A stretch of 64,000 nt of DNA from Palsa-360 sp963813185 (GCA_963813185.1 CAWEYA010000021.1:62001-126000); one strand, 5' to 3'. Counted from the stretch's first letter, positions 54,796 to 64,000 are shown. Program-made: numbers and translations. Notes: generated from the sequence alone by a model not told the origin.

Positions 54796-55571
54796 ATGAA
54801 CCGAGGGAACCTGCGCCATTTGATTGCCGCTGTTTCAGTCGTTGCTATTCTGGTTTGTTATCCGCCTCTACGGGCGCAGACGCTGGCATTCGATCATGTG
54901 GACGTGACGGTGCCTGATGCCGCCCAAGCGGCGGAGTGGTACATCAAATACATGGGAGGCGCCAAAACCGGGCGCGCCAACGAGGTGGCTTTCGGACCGA
55001 CGGTTTTCATCTTTCGGCAGTCGACTGGTGCATTGCCGAGCGCTGGAAGCGTTATCGATCACGTCGGCTTCTCGTTTCCGGACCTCGACATGAATATGGC
55101 TGAATGGCAAACGGCTGGCATCAAGATAGTGATGCCCGTTCGGGAAGTGCCCGGGCTATTCAAGCTCGGCTTTATTGAGGATCCATGGGGGTCAAAATTG
55201 AAGTCGTCCAGGACCCGGAGACGCTTGGGTTCCATCATATCCATCTCCCCTCAACCGATCCCGAGGCAATGTTCAAGTGGTTGAGCGATTTATTGGGTGG
55301 GGAGAAGACAAAATTGATGGGACGACTGGACGGCCTCAAATACGGCAAAGTGTGGGTGTTCGTCCAAAAAGCCAATGAGGAACCCGCACCGAGCGCTGGC
55401 CACGCGATAGATTACCTCGGGTGGCGTGCCGCCAACCTCGATACCACTGCGGTCGAATTCAGGAACAGGGGCGCAAAATTTACTACTGAACCTGGGGCTG
55501 CCGGTTCCTCGAGGATCTCGTTTGTAGAAGACCCATCGGGTCTTCGTGTGGAGATCCGACAACGCCCCTGA
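54796..55571 (+). pseudogene. Secreted two-domain VOC (glyoxalase/dioxygenase-fold) protein split by a G-run frameshift
   Basis: The gene starts MNRGNLRHLIAAVSVVAIL (signal peptide to LRAQ). The first VOC domain reads LAFDHVDVTVPDAAQAAEWY, VIDHVGFSFPDLD and LGFIEDPWG. There the frame shifts at a run of five G (55187-55191). The next frame carries VKIEVVQDPETLGFHHIHL, then the second VOC domain with YLGWRAANLDT and SFVEDPSGLRVEIRQ. With a sixth G the two halves join as one protein of about 258 residues. Metal-ligand positions (His, Glu) are present in both halves. Either a real frameshift or an indel error is possible. Confidence 0.85.
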
Positions 55572-55635
55572 CGAAATGATCACTATTTTCGGGCGAAGCC
55601 AGCAAGCTGGCAGAGCATCCCGAAGGGAGGACTTT

Positions 55636-57423
55636 ATGAACGGTAAGGCTGTGGGACCCGGGTTTTCGGTGTCCATTGGCTTGAGCGCCCTGGTGACCCT
55701 GTTCTTATTCTGTGTGTTATCTTTCGCCCAATCGCCGCAGCGAGGGACCATTAGTGGCATGGTTACGGCCGACCAAGGAGAGGTCCACGGGTTCCGCGTG
55801 ACTGCTCATAATTTTCAGTATAAGCTTTGGTACACGGTCTTTACCAACAAGGGAAAGTATACGATTCCTCAGGCGCTTCCCGGTTTGTACGACGTAACGG
55901 TACTGGAGCTTGGGTATAAGTCCCCCACACTGCCGGTAAGATTGGGACCGGGAGGAAATGAGACGCTTGATTTCGCGATCACAAAGCAAGCTGAACAACC
56001 GACTCAAAGGAATAGGCTTCAGGACGCTGATTCGCCGCAATTTGCTGCAACCGCAGCCAAAACGGTCTGGGTAGATGGAATGGATGACCTTTATCCTCCA
56101 GCTCTGGGCCGCGACTTGCTCAGGGCAAACTGCACGGGGTGCCATGGCGACACTTTCGGCGTCATGCATCTATCGAAGGCACGGTACCGGGCAGGAATTG
56201 CGAAGATGACCGAAACCGGACCTGGTTCGATTGGCAATAATTTTCAGATAAATCTGGGCCGAACGATTCTAACGGCCCAGCAAAAGGACCAGATTGCTGG
56301 ATATTTGGCCGCGAACTTCGGGCCGGACGCGCCGGACAAGAGGATTCGAGTTCAGCCACTCGTGCCAGATGAAGATGTTGTTTCAAAGACTATCTACGTT
56401 TCCTACGACAACCCGGCGAACTTGCCAATGGCGCCGGGTGGAAACATAATTGGTGCAGATATGGTTGATGGATTAATTCCCCAGGCTATGAATAGAGGAC
56501 GCGGTAATTATCTTCACGACCCATTTATCTCACCCATCGACGGCACGATTTGGTATGCGGATCCCGGCGCAAACGCCATGTTGCAACTAGATCCAAAGAA
56601 CATGGATCCGGTGGCGAGATGGAAAGTTTACCCGATCAAGGGAACGCCTTATGTGTTTGCGCACGGGATAACAATGGATTTGCAAGGTCATGTGTACTGG
56701 GCGGAGATTCAGGGTGGCATGTTGGGAGAACTGGATCCCAAAACGGGCAAACAGATCCGGCACACCGTTCCGATGCCGGGTTCCATGCTGCAGGTTGTGA
56801 CCGACAATGACGAAAATATCTGGTTCACGAATTACCTTGGCGGCATGTTCGGGAAACTGGACGCTAAGACTCGCCGGATCCATATGTACTCGAGCCCAAC
56901 ACCAGACAACGGGCTGTACGGACTGGCGGCGGACGCGCAAGGAAATGTCTGGGGCGCGGGCTGGCAAAAGGGTACGGTGGCCAAGTGGGATCATGAGACC
57001 GAGTCAGTGGTCGAGTATCCGGTGGCCAACTCCTGGGGGATGGTCCGCCGAATTAGCGTGGACTCGAAGGGAATTGTCTGGTTTTCGGAGTACAATGTTG
57101 GCATCCTCGGGTCGCTTGATCCTGCTGCAGGCAAGATCACAGAATACAGGATGCCCCTCCAAGGCTCTCACCCTTACGATGCCTGGCCGGACAAGAACGA
57201 CAACATCTGGATTGCGAACCAATCGCAAAGCTCGCTAGTCAGGTTCGACCAGACTACGAAGAAGTTCACCTATTACCCTGAAACTCAACTGAATCAGAGT
57301 GTGCCGAAAATCGAGGTGGAAAAGAACAATACAATCTGGTATGGGTCGCGCGGCGTACCCCATGTCACCGCCAATCATTTCTATCCGAACGGGTACACAA
57401 CAAACGCACCCCCAGAGCCGTAG
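55636..57423 (+). CDS. Exported carboxypeptidase-regulatory / cytochrome c / Vgb-type propeller fusion 2
   Basis: The 595-residue protein has a signal peptide (LSALVTLFLFCVLSFAQS) after AGGGAGGACTTT. A regulatory-like domain follows (RGTISGMVTADQGEVHGFRV). A heme c motif CTGCH lies at about residue 164, with GRDLLRANCTGCHGD. A spacer and a Vgb-like propeller with blades such as GTIWYADPGANAMLQLDP, ENIWFTNYLGGMFGKLDA and GIVWFSEYNVGILGSLDP make up the rest. It shares domain order with the protein at 51155-52735 but differs much in sequence, so the pair is old. A periplasmic redox or binding role is inferred from heme and propeller. Confidence 0.88.
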   Translation: MNGKAVGPGFSVSIGLSALVTLFLFCVLSFAQSPQRGTISGMVTADQGEVHGFRVTAHNFQYKLWYTVFTNKGKYTIPQALPGLYDVTVLELGYKSPTLPVRLGPGGNETLDFAITKQAEQPTQRNRLQDADSPQFAATAAKTVWVDGMDDLYPPALGRDLLRANCTGCHGDTFGVMHLSKARYRAGIAKMTETGPGSIGNNFQINLGRTILTAQQKDQIAGYLAANFGPDAPDKRIRVQPLVPDEDVVSKTIYVSYDNPANLPMAPGGNIIGADMVDGLIPQAMNRGRGNYLHDPFISPIDGTIWYADPGANAMLQLDPKNMDPVARWKVYPIKGTPYVFAHGITMDLQGHVYWAEIQGGMLGELDPKTGKQIRHTVPMPGSMLQVVTDNDENIWFTNYLGGMFGKLDAKTRRIHMYSSPTPDNGLYGLAADAQGNVWGAGWQKGTVAKWDHETESVVEYPVANSWGMVRRISVDSKGIVWFSEYNVGILGSLDPAAGKITEYRMPLQGSHPYDAWPDKNDNIWIANQSQSSLVRFDQTTKKFTYYPETQLNQSVPKIEVEKNNTIWYGSRGVPHVTANHFYPNGYTTNAPPEP

Positions 57424-58330
57424 TCCGTTTAGAGTGTCGGGGCGGTGAGCGGCTCGAAGCCTAACAGCTAAGTCTCTCGGTGACTTTCTCGGTCAATAGC
57501 GCGACGTAGCATCGTTCCGTTTTGACTGCCGCCGCACTATAAACTCTAAAGTAACCGATGGGGCCCTCGAAATATGGTTCAGGTCTTCAGGTATCACCAC
57601 GTGGCTTAACGTCAGGCGGTTGCAGCGACGGCTCGCTGAGCTTGAGATGTCAGGGCAGCGGGATCGCGCCGGATGAAATCCGCTGGCCAAACCAAACGCG
57701 CAGTCGCCTGTTCCTCTGATTAGTGGCCGCCAATCTCGCCCGACCGACTCGATAACAGGGAGTTGTTGCGAGTGGGCGTCACGGCCAGCAAAGGTGCTCC
57801 TGCAAGCGAAGTCGATAGCGTTTCAACTCAAATGCAGCAGGTGTTTAATGCGAAGAACGTGTGGGCGTGCCACGGCGGTGTATCCCGCAATTCTGGTTCT
57901 TGGTCGCAGTGGAGTACTCGTTGGTCTTGTGGCCGACGCGCTACTGGTGTGATTCGCTTCGAGCAAACACATGAACACTAAACGAACACTGAGGCGGAGT
58001 CCTGCTGGATTTGCTTAAGTCTAAGCAATTAAAAAAGTGGTACACGCTAGGGGACGATTCTAGAACCCTGATTGCTTTGCCGATTGCCTTTCTCGAAATG
58101 TCGACCCAACTGATTTGTAACCAAGAACCGTGACAGCAGCCGCGCCGCCTGCCACTGCTATTGAAAGTTCTGCTACGAGCGGCCCCCGATGGCTTTTAGT
58201 CCTGGCGAGCGCTCGCCTATTGCCACAAGTGTTTGATTGCAATGATTGGGTAGTGGGTCAGTTTCCGGTTGGCACGTGATCCGGGGGTTCAAATGCTTTC
58301 ATTCTCCGGAGTGACGCACGGCGAGATGAT
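57424..58330. other. Intergenic region of about 900 bases, nothing firm
   Basis: A 7-bp hairpin TTGCTTA-AGTC-TAAGCAA lies at 58011-58028. Short frames have no recognisable motif. Confidence 0.45.
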
Positions 58331-59374
58331 TTAGGGTTTTCCTGAGATCGAAAGTGCCTTCGTCTTGCGGAGTGGATTGCTATCGTAGGATTTCTTCGCT
58401 CGGGAATACTCGTCGGCCACCGCTGCGGCTCCCTCCGCTCCGCCTACTGCAAGCTCGGCAATCCCTACGCCCGTACAAACCTGTTCAGCGCGAGTCTTCC
58501 TGTCCGAGTCTAAAGTGATGTTCGCAATCCCGATCCCTTCTTTGTCGTCCAATGACTGAAGGACGGTTCCATCCGAGTCAACTATCGCAGAACGGCCGGG
58601 AAAAATCCCGTTGATCTCATTGGGCGGTGGTTTGTAGGAGCGCCCAACTTTATTGACCATCGCCACGGGGACGCCCAGCTTTTTCGCATACCACGAGGCG
58701 ATATGTGTTCCCGGCGGTGATGCTAATCCACCCCCACCACTCATATCAGGTGAGGAGTGCGGCATCACGATGAAATCCGCCGAATCTTTCAAGAATTGAG
58801 AAGCTGCAAAACAGTAATAGTTCTCCGCGCATATTCCAACACCGATTTTTCCAATTGCAGTCGAGATCACATGCGGACCTACATCTCCCCGAAAGAAATA
58901 GCCTTCCGGTCCCGCGGGAATTTGCTTACGTACCCGGCCCACCTCGTCGCCCGATGGCGCCGTCAGCACAAACGTGTCATAAAAATCCGCGCCGTTTGCT
59001 TCAAAAAAGCCTGCGCCCAGCCAGATCTGAAGTCGTCCGGAGGTTGATTTCAGCCACTCCACCGATTTGCCCTGCGACGGTTCGGCGGAGTCCCACGTGT
59101 CGAAGGAGAGATAAGAGCCCGTCGCCATCATCTCAGGGAACAGAACGAATTGCGCGCCTTGCGCCGCCGCTTCATCGGCATACTTCGTGGCCTGTCTCAG
59201 ATTTCCGTCGATGTCATGGTCCAGCGATTTCATTTGGACGACCGCAATTCGCAGGAATCCCGAGGCGGGTTTTGTCGTTGTGCCGGCATCTGGGCCCGGT
59301 CCGCTCAACGGAATCTCCATCGCCGCTGACCCACCCAACAACAAAAGCGCCGTCAAGTAGCAGGCCATTTTCAT
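58331..59374 (-). CDS. Exported carbon-nitrogen hydrolase (nitrilase/omega-amidase superfamily)
   Basis: The 347-residue protein has an N-terminal signal sequence (MKMACYLTALLLLGGSAAM) and a full nitrilase fold. The catalytic triad is visible: Glu in FVLFPEMMATG, Lys in GRVRKQIPAGPEG and Cys in GVGICAENYY. These enzymes hydrolyse amides or nitriles. An export signal is unusual for the family, whose members are mostly cytosolic, so it may act in the periplasm with the neighbouring exported proteins. The start at 59374 is placed after GGAGGGTTCCAGGCG; a longer frame begins at 59407. Confidence 0.9.
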   Translation of the reverse strand: MKMACYLTALLLLGGSAAMEIPLSGPGPDAGTTTKPASGFLRIAVVQMKSLDHDIDGNLRQATKYADEAAAQGAQFVLFPEMMATGSYLSFDTWDSAEPSQGKSVEWLKSTSGRLQIWLGAGFFEANGADFYDTFVLTAPSGDEVGRVRKQIPAGPEGYFFRGDVGPHVISTAIGKIGVGICAENYYCFAASQFLKDSADFIVMPHSSPDMSGGGGLASPPGTHIASWYAKKLGVPVAMVNKVGRSYKPPPNEINGIFPGRSAIVDSDGTVLQSLDDKEGIGIANITLDSDRKTRAEQVCTGVGIAELAVGGAEGAAAVADEYSRAKKSYDSNPLRKTKALSISGKP

Positions 59375-59577
59375 CGCCTGGAACCCTCCCCCCGAAAAAC
59401 CGTCCAATTATCGGATTAAAACCTCACCGCTCTTTGTCGAATAAACGTCAGAGAGGACGTTTTGTTAGGTAATGGTCGGCAAGTCGGAAATTGACCCACT
59501 ACCAATGATTGAGAGCGGTGGCGCGTGACGATACTCAGTGTTACAATGTCCCTAAGCTACGTACGGGAGGGTCTGAG

Positions 59578-59706
59578 ATGAGAATGAGAGCTGGTTCCGT
59601 TGTGTTTCTGGTCGCACTTGCGGCCGCGACAGTGCTTGCCTTCGGCTTAGCTCAGACCACAGTTTTTGGCCAGGCCCGTTCGAATGGTTCGACGGCAAAC
59701 TCCTAA
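59578..59706 (+). CDS. 42-residue peptide consisting mainly of a signal sequence
   Basis: The ATG follows GGGAGGGTCTGAG, a strong site. The peptide reads MRMRAGSVVFLVALAAATVL, then AFGLAQTTVFGQARSNG, and stops. It looks like an intact secretion signal with only about 12 residues after the cleavage site. It is either a tiny exported peptide or the leftover start of a gene lost by deletion. Confidence 0.5.
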   Translation: MRMRAGSVVFLVALAAATVLAFGLAQTTVFGQARSNGSTANS

Positions 59707-60282
59707 TCCGCGAAGAATCGGATCCTGTATCTAGAAGTCTGGCGATGAGCTCTAATATCATCGGGGCCACACATTGTCAACAGCCTCAGAACACTTATCA
59801 TCCTCCCGTTTTTGGCGGTGAGTTTTTCTGTACCCGGGTGGCAGCAGGTTTGGCGCGTCAGACGGCAAAACGGGCCGTCGGAACTCCGCGATCTCCCTGG
59901 GACCTGGTCTGGTGGCAAATTGGTGGTGTCGACCCAGGAGAAGCGTACCGTGCGCGAGACTCGCTCGTTGCCGGTCTTGGTTGTGATGGGACTTTATCAG
60001 CGCAGATACAACTGCCACCAGCTTTGATGCCACTCGTGAGGTAAGCCATGAAACTGTGCCCTACAAAACTTCGAGACATCCTATATATGATACGCAGTCG
60101 AAAGCCCAGTAGGAGCTTTTTCGGGCATTTGATACGCGACACTGAAATCGCTCATCGAGTGCCTGGCCATTTCGTTCCCAAACTCGTGTAGGAACTCGGA
60201 CATTTTCTCTACCATCAGATCGTGACACCCTTTCCCCAAGCACCCTCCAACATCTCACGCGTTCTCATGCAGAATCGAACGC
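59707..60282. other. Intergenic region holding one copy of a diverged repeat
   Basis: No gene is supported. Bases 59838-59921 resemble 63102-63188 (see the repeat entry). Confidence 0.45.
59838..59921 (+). repeat. Diverged direct repeat of about 85 bases (second copy at 63102-63188)
   Basis: Both copies contain GCAGCAG/GCAACAA, then TCAGACGG, GCCGTCGG and a common CAAATT end. Translated in one frame each gives (R/L)QT(A/G)K(R/E)RAVGTP, so both may derive from one coding sequence. The copies flank the alpha/beta hydrolase and the IS1380 relic. Confidence 0.55.
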
Positions 60283-61191
60283 TTAGCGCTTCGTCGGCAA
60301 GAGGTGGGCGGTGAACCATTTGCAAGCTGGCTGACACGCCTGGTCGAACGCCTCCACATAGGCATCGAAATGCCCGCCCGGCAGCAGGACGAGCTTCTTG
60401 GGCTCGTAGGCCTGTTCGTAGGCCTTGATGCCCAGGTCCGATACGACGAGGTGGTCTTTGACGGCAACAATCATCAGCAAGGGCGTCGGGCTGATATCGC
60501 CGATATAAGCGCCGGGTTCGTAGCCGAAGCCGTATTCGATCGTCCTGAGCGTGACCTCGTTACGCCAGGCCGGGGCGCACGACTTGTGCGTTTCCGAAAA
60601 CCATTTGTAGGAGTCTGCCGTCGGCAACGCCGACACCGCGAGCGGATTCTCGGCAACCACCGGAATCATGGCAGGTGGCTTGCCGGCGGCACGGTTGCCG
60701 CGGTCCTCGGCGCACCGCGCGAATAGGCCAGCGAGGAAATCGGCCCGCACAAGCCGGCGGAAGCCCTGCGATCCGCTGATGATGGGTACCTGGGAGACGA
60801 CGCACTTGACGCGCCGGTCGATGGCTGCGACGACCAGGACATGGCCACCGCTATAGCTCGACCCCCATACACCTATGCGCTCGGCATCGGTTTCAGGCAA
60901 GGCGCCTGCGAAGGTGATGGCGTCCGAATAATCGCGGATCTGCATCCAAGGATCGATCTCCTGCCGCGGCATGCCGTCACTCGCTCCGAAATTGCGGTTG
61001 TCGAAGACAATTGAGGCTAGGCCGGCCTGAGCGAACGCCTCGGCAAATTTGTCGAGGTACATTTCCTTCACGGCAGAGAACCCGTGCGCCATCACAATCG
61101 TTGGATGCTTGCCCGGCAGGCCAGAAGGCAGGTATTGCCAGCCGCGCAGAATCGTGCCGTCGCTAGCCTGAAATTCGATGTCCTTGCCCAT
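60283..61191 (-). CDS. Alpha/beta hydrolase (dienelactone hydrolase-like)
   Basis: The 302-residue protein starts MGKDIEFQASDGTILRGW after GAGAGGGACTCAC. It has the oxyanion segment VMAHGFSAVKEMY, the strand IVFDNRNFGASDG and a nucleophile elbow GVWGSSYSGGHVLV. Late acid and base residues lie in VVAVKDHLVV and LPGGHFDAYV. It matches the X-Pro-peptidase/dienelactone-hydrolase-like group. No signal peptide, so it is cytosolic. Its substrate is unknown, probably a small ester or lactone. Confidence 0.9.
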   Translation of the reverse strand: MGKDIEFQASDGTILRGWQYLPSGLPGKHPTIVMAHGFSAVKEMYLDKFAEAFAQAGLASIVFDNRNFGASDGMPRQEIDPWMQIRDYSDAITFAGALPETDAERIGVWGSSYSGGHVLVVAAIDRRVKCVVSQVPIISGSQGFRRLVRADFLAGLFARCAEDRGNRAAGKPPAMIPVVAENPLAVSALPTADSYKWFSETHKSCAPAWRNEVTLRTIEYGFGYEPGAYIGDISPTPLLMIVAVKDHLVVSDLGIKAYEQAYEPKKLVLLPGGHFDAYVEAFDQACQPACKWFTAHLLPTKR

Positions 61192-61699
61192 GTGAGTCCC
61201 TCTCAGATGAGAACATCTGGCTGATTTTTTAGAGGCCGACCTGCCTAAAAACCACTCCTGATCGGCCCAATACCAAATCAATCGTCCGCTCATTCCTCCT
61301 GCCTGACCTCCCCAAGACGGGCCCACGGGCGGCCAAAACGTCCTCGATCAGACAAAGGTTGACACTGAGTCTAACAGGCAAGTTAACTATTGCAATCGGA
61401 ACAGAGTCTCTCTCCATCTCCAGCTGCAACGCAACACAGGGGATCCCACTTCCGAGGACGGACGTTGCAAGAGCGGGGTCATGAAATACGACTGATGCCA
61501 GCTCAGTACGTGAAGCGGTAGGTGAAAACCAACAAGATCGATCTAAGATTTTCAGTCCACGTCCCACAGAAATAAATGAATTGACAACTAAGCCCCCATT
61601 TCCATTTTGAGACTCTTCCGCCGAACCTTTGGATCATCGCCATCATCAATATTCATGCGGGTCTGAAAGCGATGAAGACGCTCTGGAGGTCGGTACCCA
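61192..61699. other. Intergenic region, nothing recognised
   Basis: No gene, RNA or terminator is supported in these 508 bases. The left end of the IS1380-type element probably lies here, but its inverted repeat was not identified. Confidence 0.45.
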
Positions 61700-63030
61700 A
61701 TGGGTGAGAAGCAAAATCAGCCTTTTCAGCTCTCCTTCAACGCCTCTCTCAAGGTCGATTTCCAAGGTTCCCGCGTGACTTCCGATGGCGGTTTGATTCT
61801 TGTTCGCGAGCTGATGAGCGACTGGGTCTGGAGTAGCTCATCGAAGAACATTTGAGCGACTCGCGACAAGGCTTGAACAAGCAGTTCACGCTGGCCGATC
61901 TGCTGCGGCAGTCGGTTTACAATCGCTTGGCGGGTTACGAGGACCTCGACGACGCCGAACAACTGGCAGCCGATCCGACGCTCCGATTGATCAGTTCGCA
62001 GAGAATCTTGGACCGGGGCGCGGCACTGACCTCGACCTTGCACTGGTTCGAGACTCGGCTGCTGACCAAGGAAGAGAATCTGATCGGGCTGATGGCGTTG
62101 AACCGGGAGACGTTGGGGCAGGCCCAGTCTCCGGACAGCTCCGACCGCGTCGTGCTCGACATGGACTCCAGGGAGAGTCCGGTTCATGGGGAGCAGGAGG
62201 GCAGCGCCTACAACGGGCACTTCGAGTCGGGCTGCTACCACCCGCTACTTCTGTTCGACCATTACGGGGACTGCTTGGTGGCGAAGGTGCGTCCGGGCAA
62301 CTTGTATAGCGCAGAAGATTGGGATGAGTTGCTGTTACCGGAGAGCGAGCGTCAACAGGCCGAGGGCAAGGAGGTTGCTTTCCGGGCGGACGCGGCCTTT
62401 GCCAAACCGGAGATCTACGAAGCACTGGAGGAACGCGGTGTGATGTATGTGATCCGCATTCCAGCCAACGATAGCCTGGAGCGGGACATTGCGGAGTTGC
62501 TGACGCGGCCTGTGGGAAGGCCAAGCCACAAGCCAGTGGTCCGGTACAAGGGCTTTCTCTACCAAGCGGCCAGTTGGAAGACCGCACGACGAGTAGTGGT
62601 GAAGGTGGAGTGCCACGTCGGAGAGCTGTTTCCGCGAGTCGGCTTTATCGTCACGAATCTGAGCCTGCCCAGCCGGGCGTTCATACGGTTCTATAACATG
62701 CGGGGAACAGCCGAGCAATGGATCAAGGAAGGTAAGCAGGCGACGCATTGGACCCGGCTATCGTGTCATCGGTTCCGGGCCAATGAAGCACGCTTACTGT
62801 TGAGCCTGCTGGCTTACAACCTGGGCAACCTGTGGGGGCGGCTCGTGCTGCCGAAGAGAATCGACACTTGGTCGCTGACAACCTTGCAACAGCGTTTGGT
62901 CAAAACGGATGGGCGACTGATCAAGCACTCCAGGTACTACTGGTTGTTGTTGGCCGAAGGACATCTGCACCGGCGTCTATTTGGGGGCATCCTGCGGCGG
63001 ATTGCGGCGCAGCCGATGCCATCGGGTTAG
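61700..63030 (+). pseudogene. IS1380-family transposase, frameshift plus nonsense codon
   Basis: The start MGEKQNQPFQLSFNASLKVD follows GGAGGT and leads to VTSDGGLILVREL, where the frame is lost at 61813. Adding one base gives DERLGLE, then a TAG at 61834, then LIEEHLSDSRQGLNKQFTL. From there the DDE-type transposase is open to 63030, with VVLDMDSRESPVHG, NGHFESGCYHPLLLFD and FYNMRGTAEQWIKEGK as family marks. Two lesions in the first 50 codons make it non-functional. Element ends were not found. Confidence 0.88.
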
Positions 63031-63552
63031 CACTCCGATTGTGGTTGCAAAATCTGGAGCCGAAGGAGGAAGGTCGGCATAGTGTCTGAGGAATCGATTA
63101 CGCGGCAACAAGCGGGGCGCTTCAGACGGGCAAAGAACGAGCCGTCGGCACGCCGAAGTCTCGCTGGGGGCTGCTGTGGTCACAAATTTCTTGAGTCGAG
63201 GGACGAAGAAGAGTTAGGATACGCGAGCTTGGAGTCCAAATCGGAAATCCTGGGTAAAGGTGATGATCCCCCGGCTGCTCCAACTGGCCCCGAAAGGGAC
63301 CCCACAATCACAGTTGAAGCTTTGTGCCGCTCCCCCACTAAGCAAGAGTTTCTTCAGCTTGTCGCCCGAGAAAAAACCCTTGTACTAATGAGGAGGAAGA
63401 TTCCGCCAACGAATTGCTGGTGTGGATAGCCCCACATTGGAATCCTAGAAAGAAGTAGATCGGTGTATAGTTACGGCATGCCGCGAGTACAAGAACAGAA
63501 ATTCCGGTCCAGAACTCGTGGGGTTCACTACATTGATAAACAAGGAGTGCTC
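63031..63552. other. Intergenic region after the IS1380 relic
   Basis: It contains the second copy of the 85-base repeat (63102-63188) and no supported gene. Confidence 0.45.
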
Positions 63553-64000
63553 ATGAAAAAGCTTCTTTCGATTCTCACTCTTGCAGGCGCTACTTTGATT
63601 CCAATGGGCGTATCGCGGGCGCAACTGGCTGCGCCGAATGAAACGGGAGTGACGATGGGCCACGTGCATCTTTTTATGCAAGACCTGGAGGCTGGCAAGA
63701 AGTTCTGGTTGGCGATGGGTGCGACGCCCACGAAGCTGGGCTCCCTTGAAGTCATGAAATTCCCTGGTGTTTTGATAGTTCTCGGGAAGGGCGAGCCATC
63801 CGGCGGTTCTGTCGGATCGGTGGTAAATCATATTGGGTTCTATGTGCCGGACGTCCAGGAATCGGTGACGAAATGGAAGACCGCCGGACTGAAAACAGAA
63901 CCCGGTCAAAGAGCGGGACAAGCGTATGTGACCACTCCGGACGATCTGGTTCGGATTGAGATCCTCGAAAAAAAGTCGCTCCCGGTTCCGATTGCGTTTG
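63553..64000 (+). CDS. Secreted VOC-family protein, 3'-truncated by the window
   Basis: The ATG follows CAAGGAGTGCTC. A signal peptide (MKKLLSILTLAGATLIPMG to SRAQ) precedes a VOC domain with MGHVHLFMQDLEAGKKFWLAMG, VVNHIGFYVPDVQESV and YVTTPDDLVRIEILE. The paired His and Glu fit VOC metal ligands. The frame is open at the window end after about 149 codons, so it may have a second VOC domain like the gene at 54796. An exported VOC protein is unusual, and two in one region suggest a shared pathway. Confidence 0.88.
   Translation, partial: MKKLLSILTLAGATLIPMGVSRAQLAAPNETGVTMGHVHLFMQDLEAGKKFWLAMGATPTKLGSLEVMKFPGVLIVLGKGEPSGGSVGSVVNHIGFYVPDVQESVTKWKTAGLKTEPGQRAGQAYVTTPDDLVRIEILEKKSLPVPIAF

Noticed and set aside
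57763..57981. Frame of 72 codons with a hydrophobic alternative frame
   Set aside because: It briefly looked like a permease end (GVLVGLVADALLV), but the match is too short and no start is present.
58265..58290. TTGGCACG as a sigma54 -24 element
   Set aside because: There is no TTGC at the required spacing, so no sigma54 promoter is claimed.

Overview
The window looks like a chromosome segment of an Acidobacteriota member, probably of the Solibacter/Bryobacter/Koribacter type. This is inferred from gene content: two very large TonB-dependent receptors with an N-terminal carboxypeptidase-regulatory-like domain, hopanoid side-chain genes (hpnJ, hpnI), virginiamycin-B-lyase-like propellers fused to cytochrome c motifs, BlaI/M56 pairs, and moderately GC-rich DNA with many short palindromic intergenic repeats. 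No rRNA gene is present, so the phylum call is inference.

Region 1 (1-19.9 kb) is ordinary chromosome. It starts with a sigma54-type response regulator (cut by the window edge), a 38-residue membrane peptide, a PAS histidine kinase whose C-terminal receiver is broken by a one-base frameshift, and a receiver/HisKA protein with no ATPase domain. A NatAB-like ABC exporter (minus strand) and a 54-residue zinc ribbon follow. Next is an adaptor-TPR-FtsX permease-TolC export cluster that has no ATPase of its own. The hopanoid block is hpnJ, an SMR-like half-transporter, and an SMR-HpnI fusion. The region ends with a LysR regulator divergent from isocitrate lyase, and a short urate-hydroxylase-type membrane protein. 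Four palindromic repeats sit in its intergenic gaps.

Region 2 (20.2-28.5 kb) is a wrecked accessory island. It opens with the exact 5' half of a tRNA-Gln(CTG), broken at the edge of the anticodon loop. Small hypothetical genes and a collapsed phage tape-measure gene follow. Two IS66 elements end the island: one inserted into the tnpC gene of the other, leaving an 8-bp target duplication, and part of the structure was later inverted.

Region 3 (28.7-48.1 kb) is rich in secreted and outer-membrane proteins: a CocE/NonD-type hydrolase, three paralogous secreted Asp-box (BNR) proteins with a near-identical 496-bp tract shared by two of them, two TonB-dependent receptors, an acetate transporter, a BlaI-M56 regulatory pair upstream of one receptor, an IS3 deletion relic, and an SGNH hydrolase.

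Region 4 (48.9-64 kb) holds acetyl-CoA synthetase and a loose set of mostly exported proteins: two carboxypeptidase-regulatory/heme-c/Vgb-propeller fusions, an acetoacetate-decarboxylase-like secreted protein, a two-domain VOC protein split by a G-run frameshift, a nitrilase-family amidase, an alpha/beta hydrolase and another secreted VOC protein. It also contains a receptor-gene relic and a decayed IS1380 transposase. This set is the best candidate for an undescribed, probably periplasmic, substrate-processing system, but its substrate cannot be read from the sequence.
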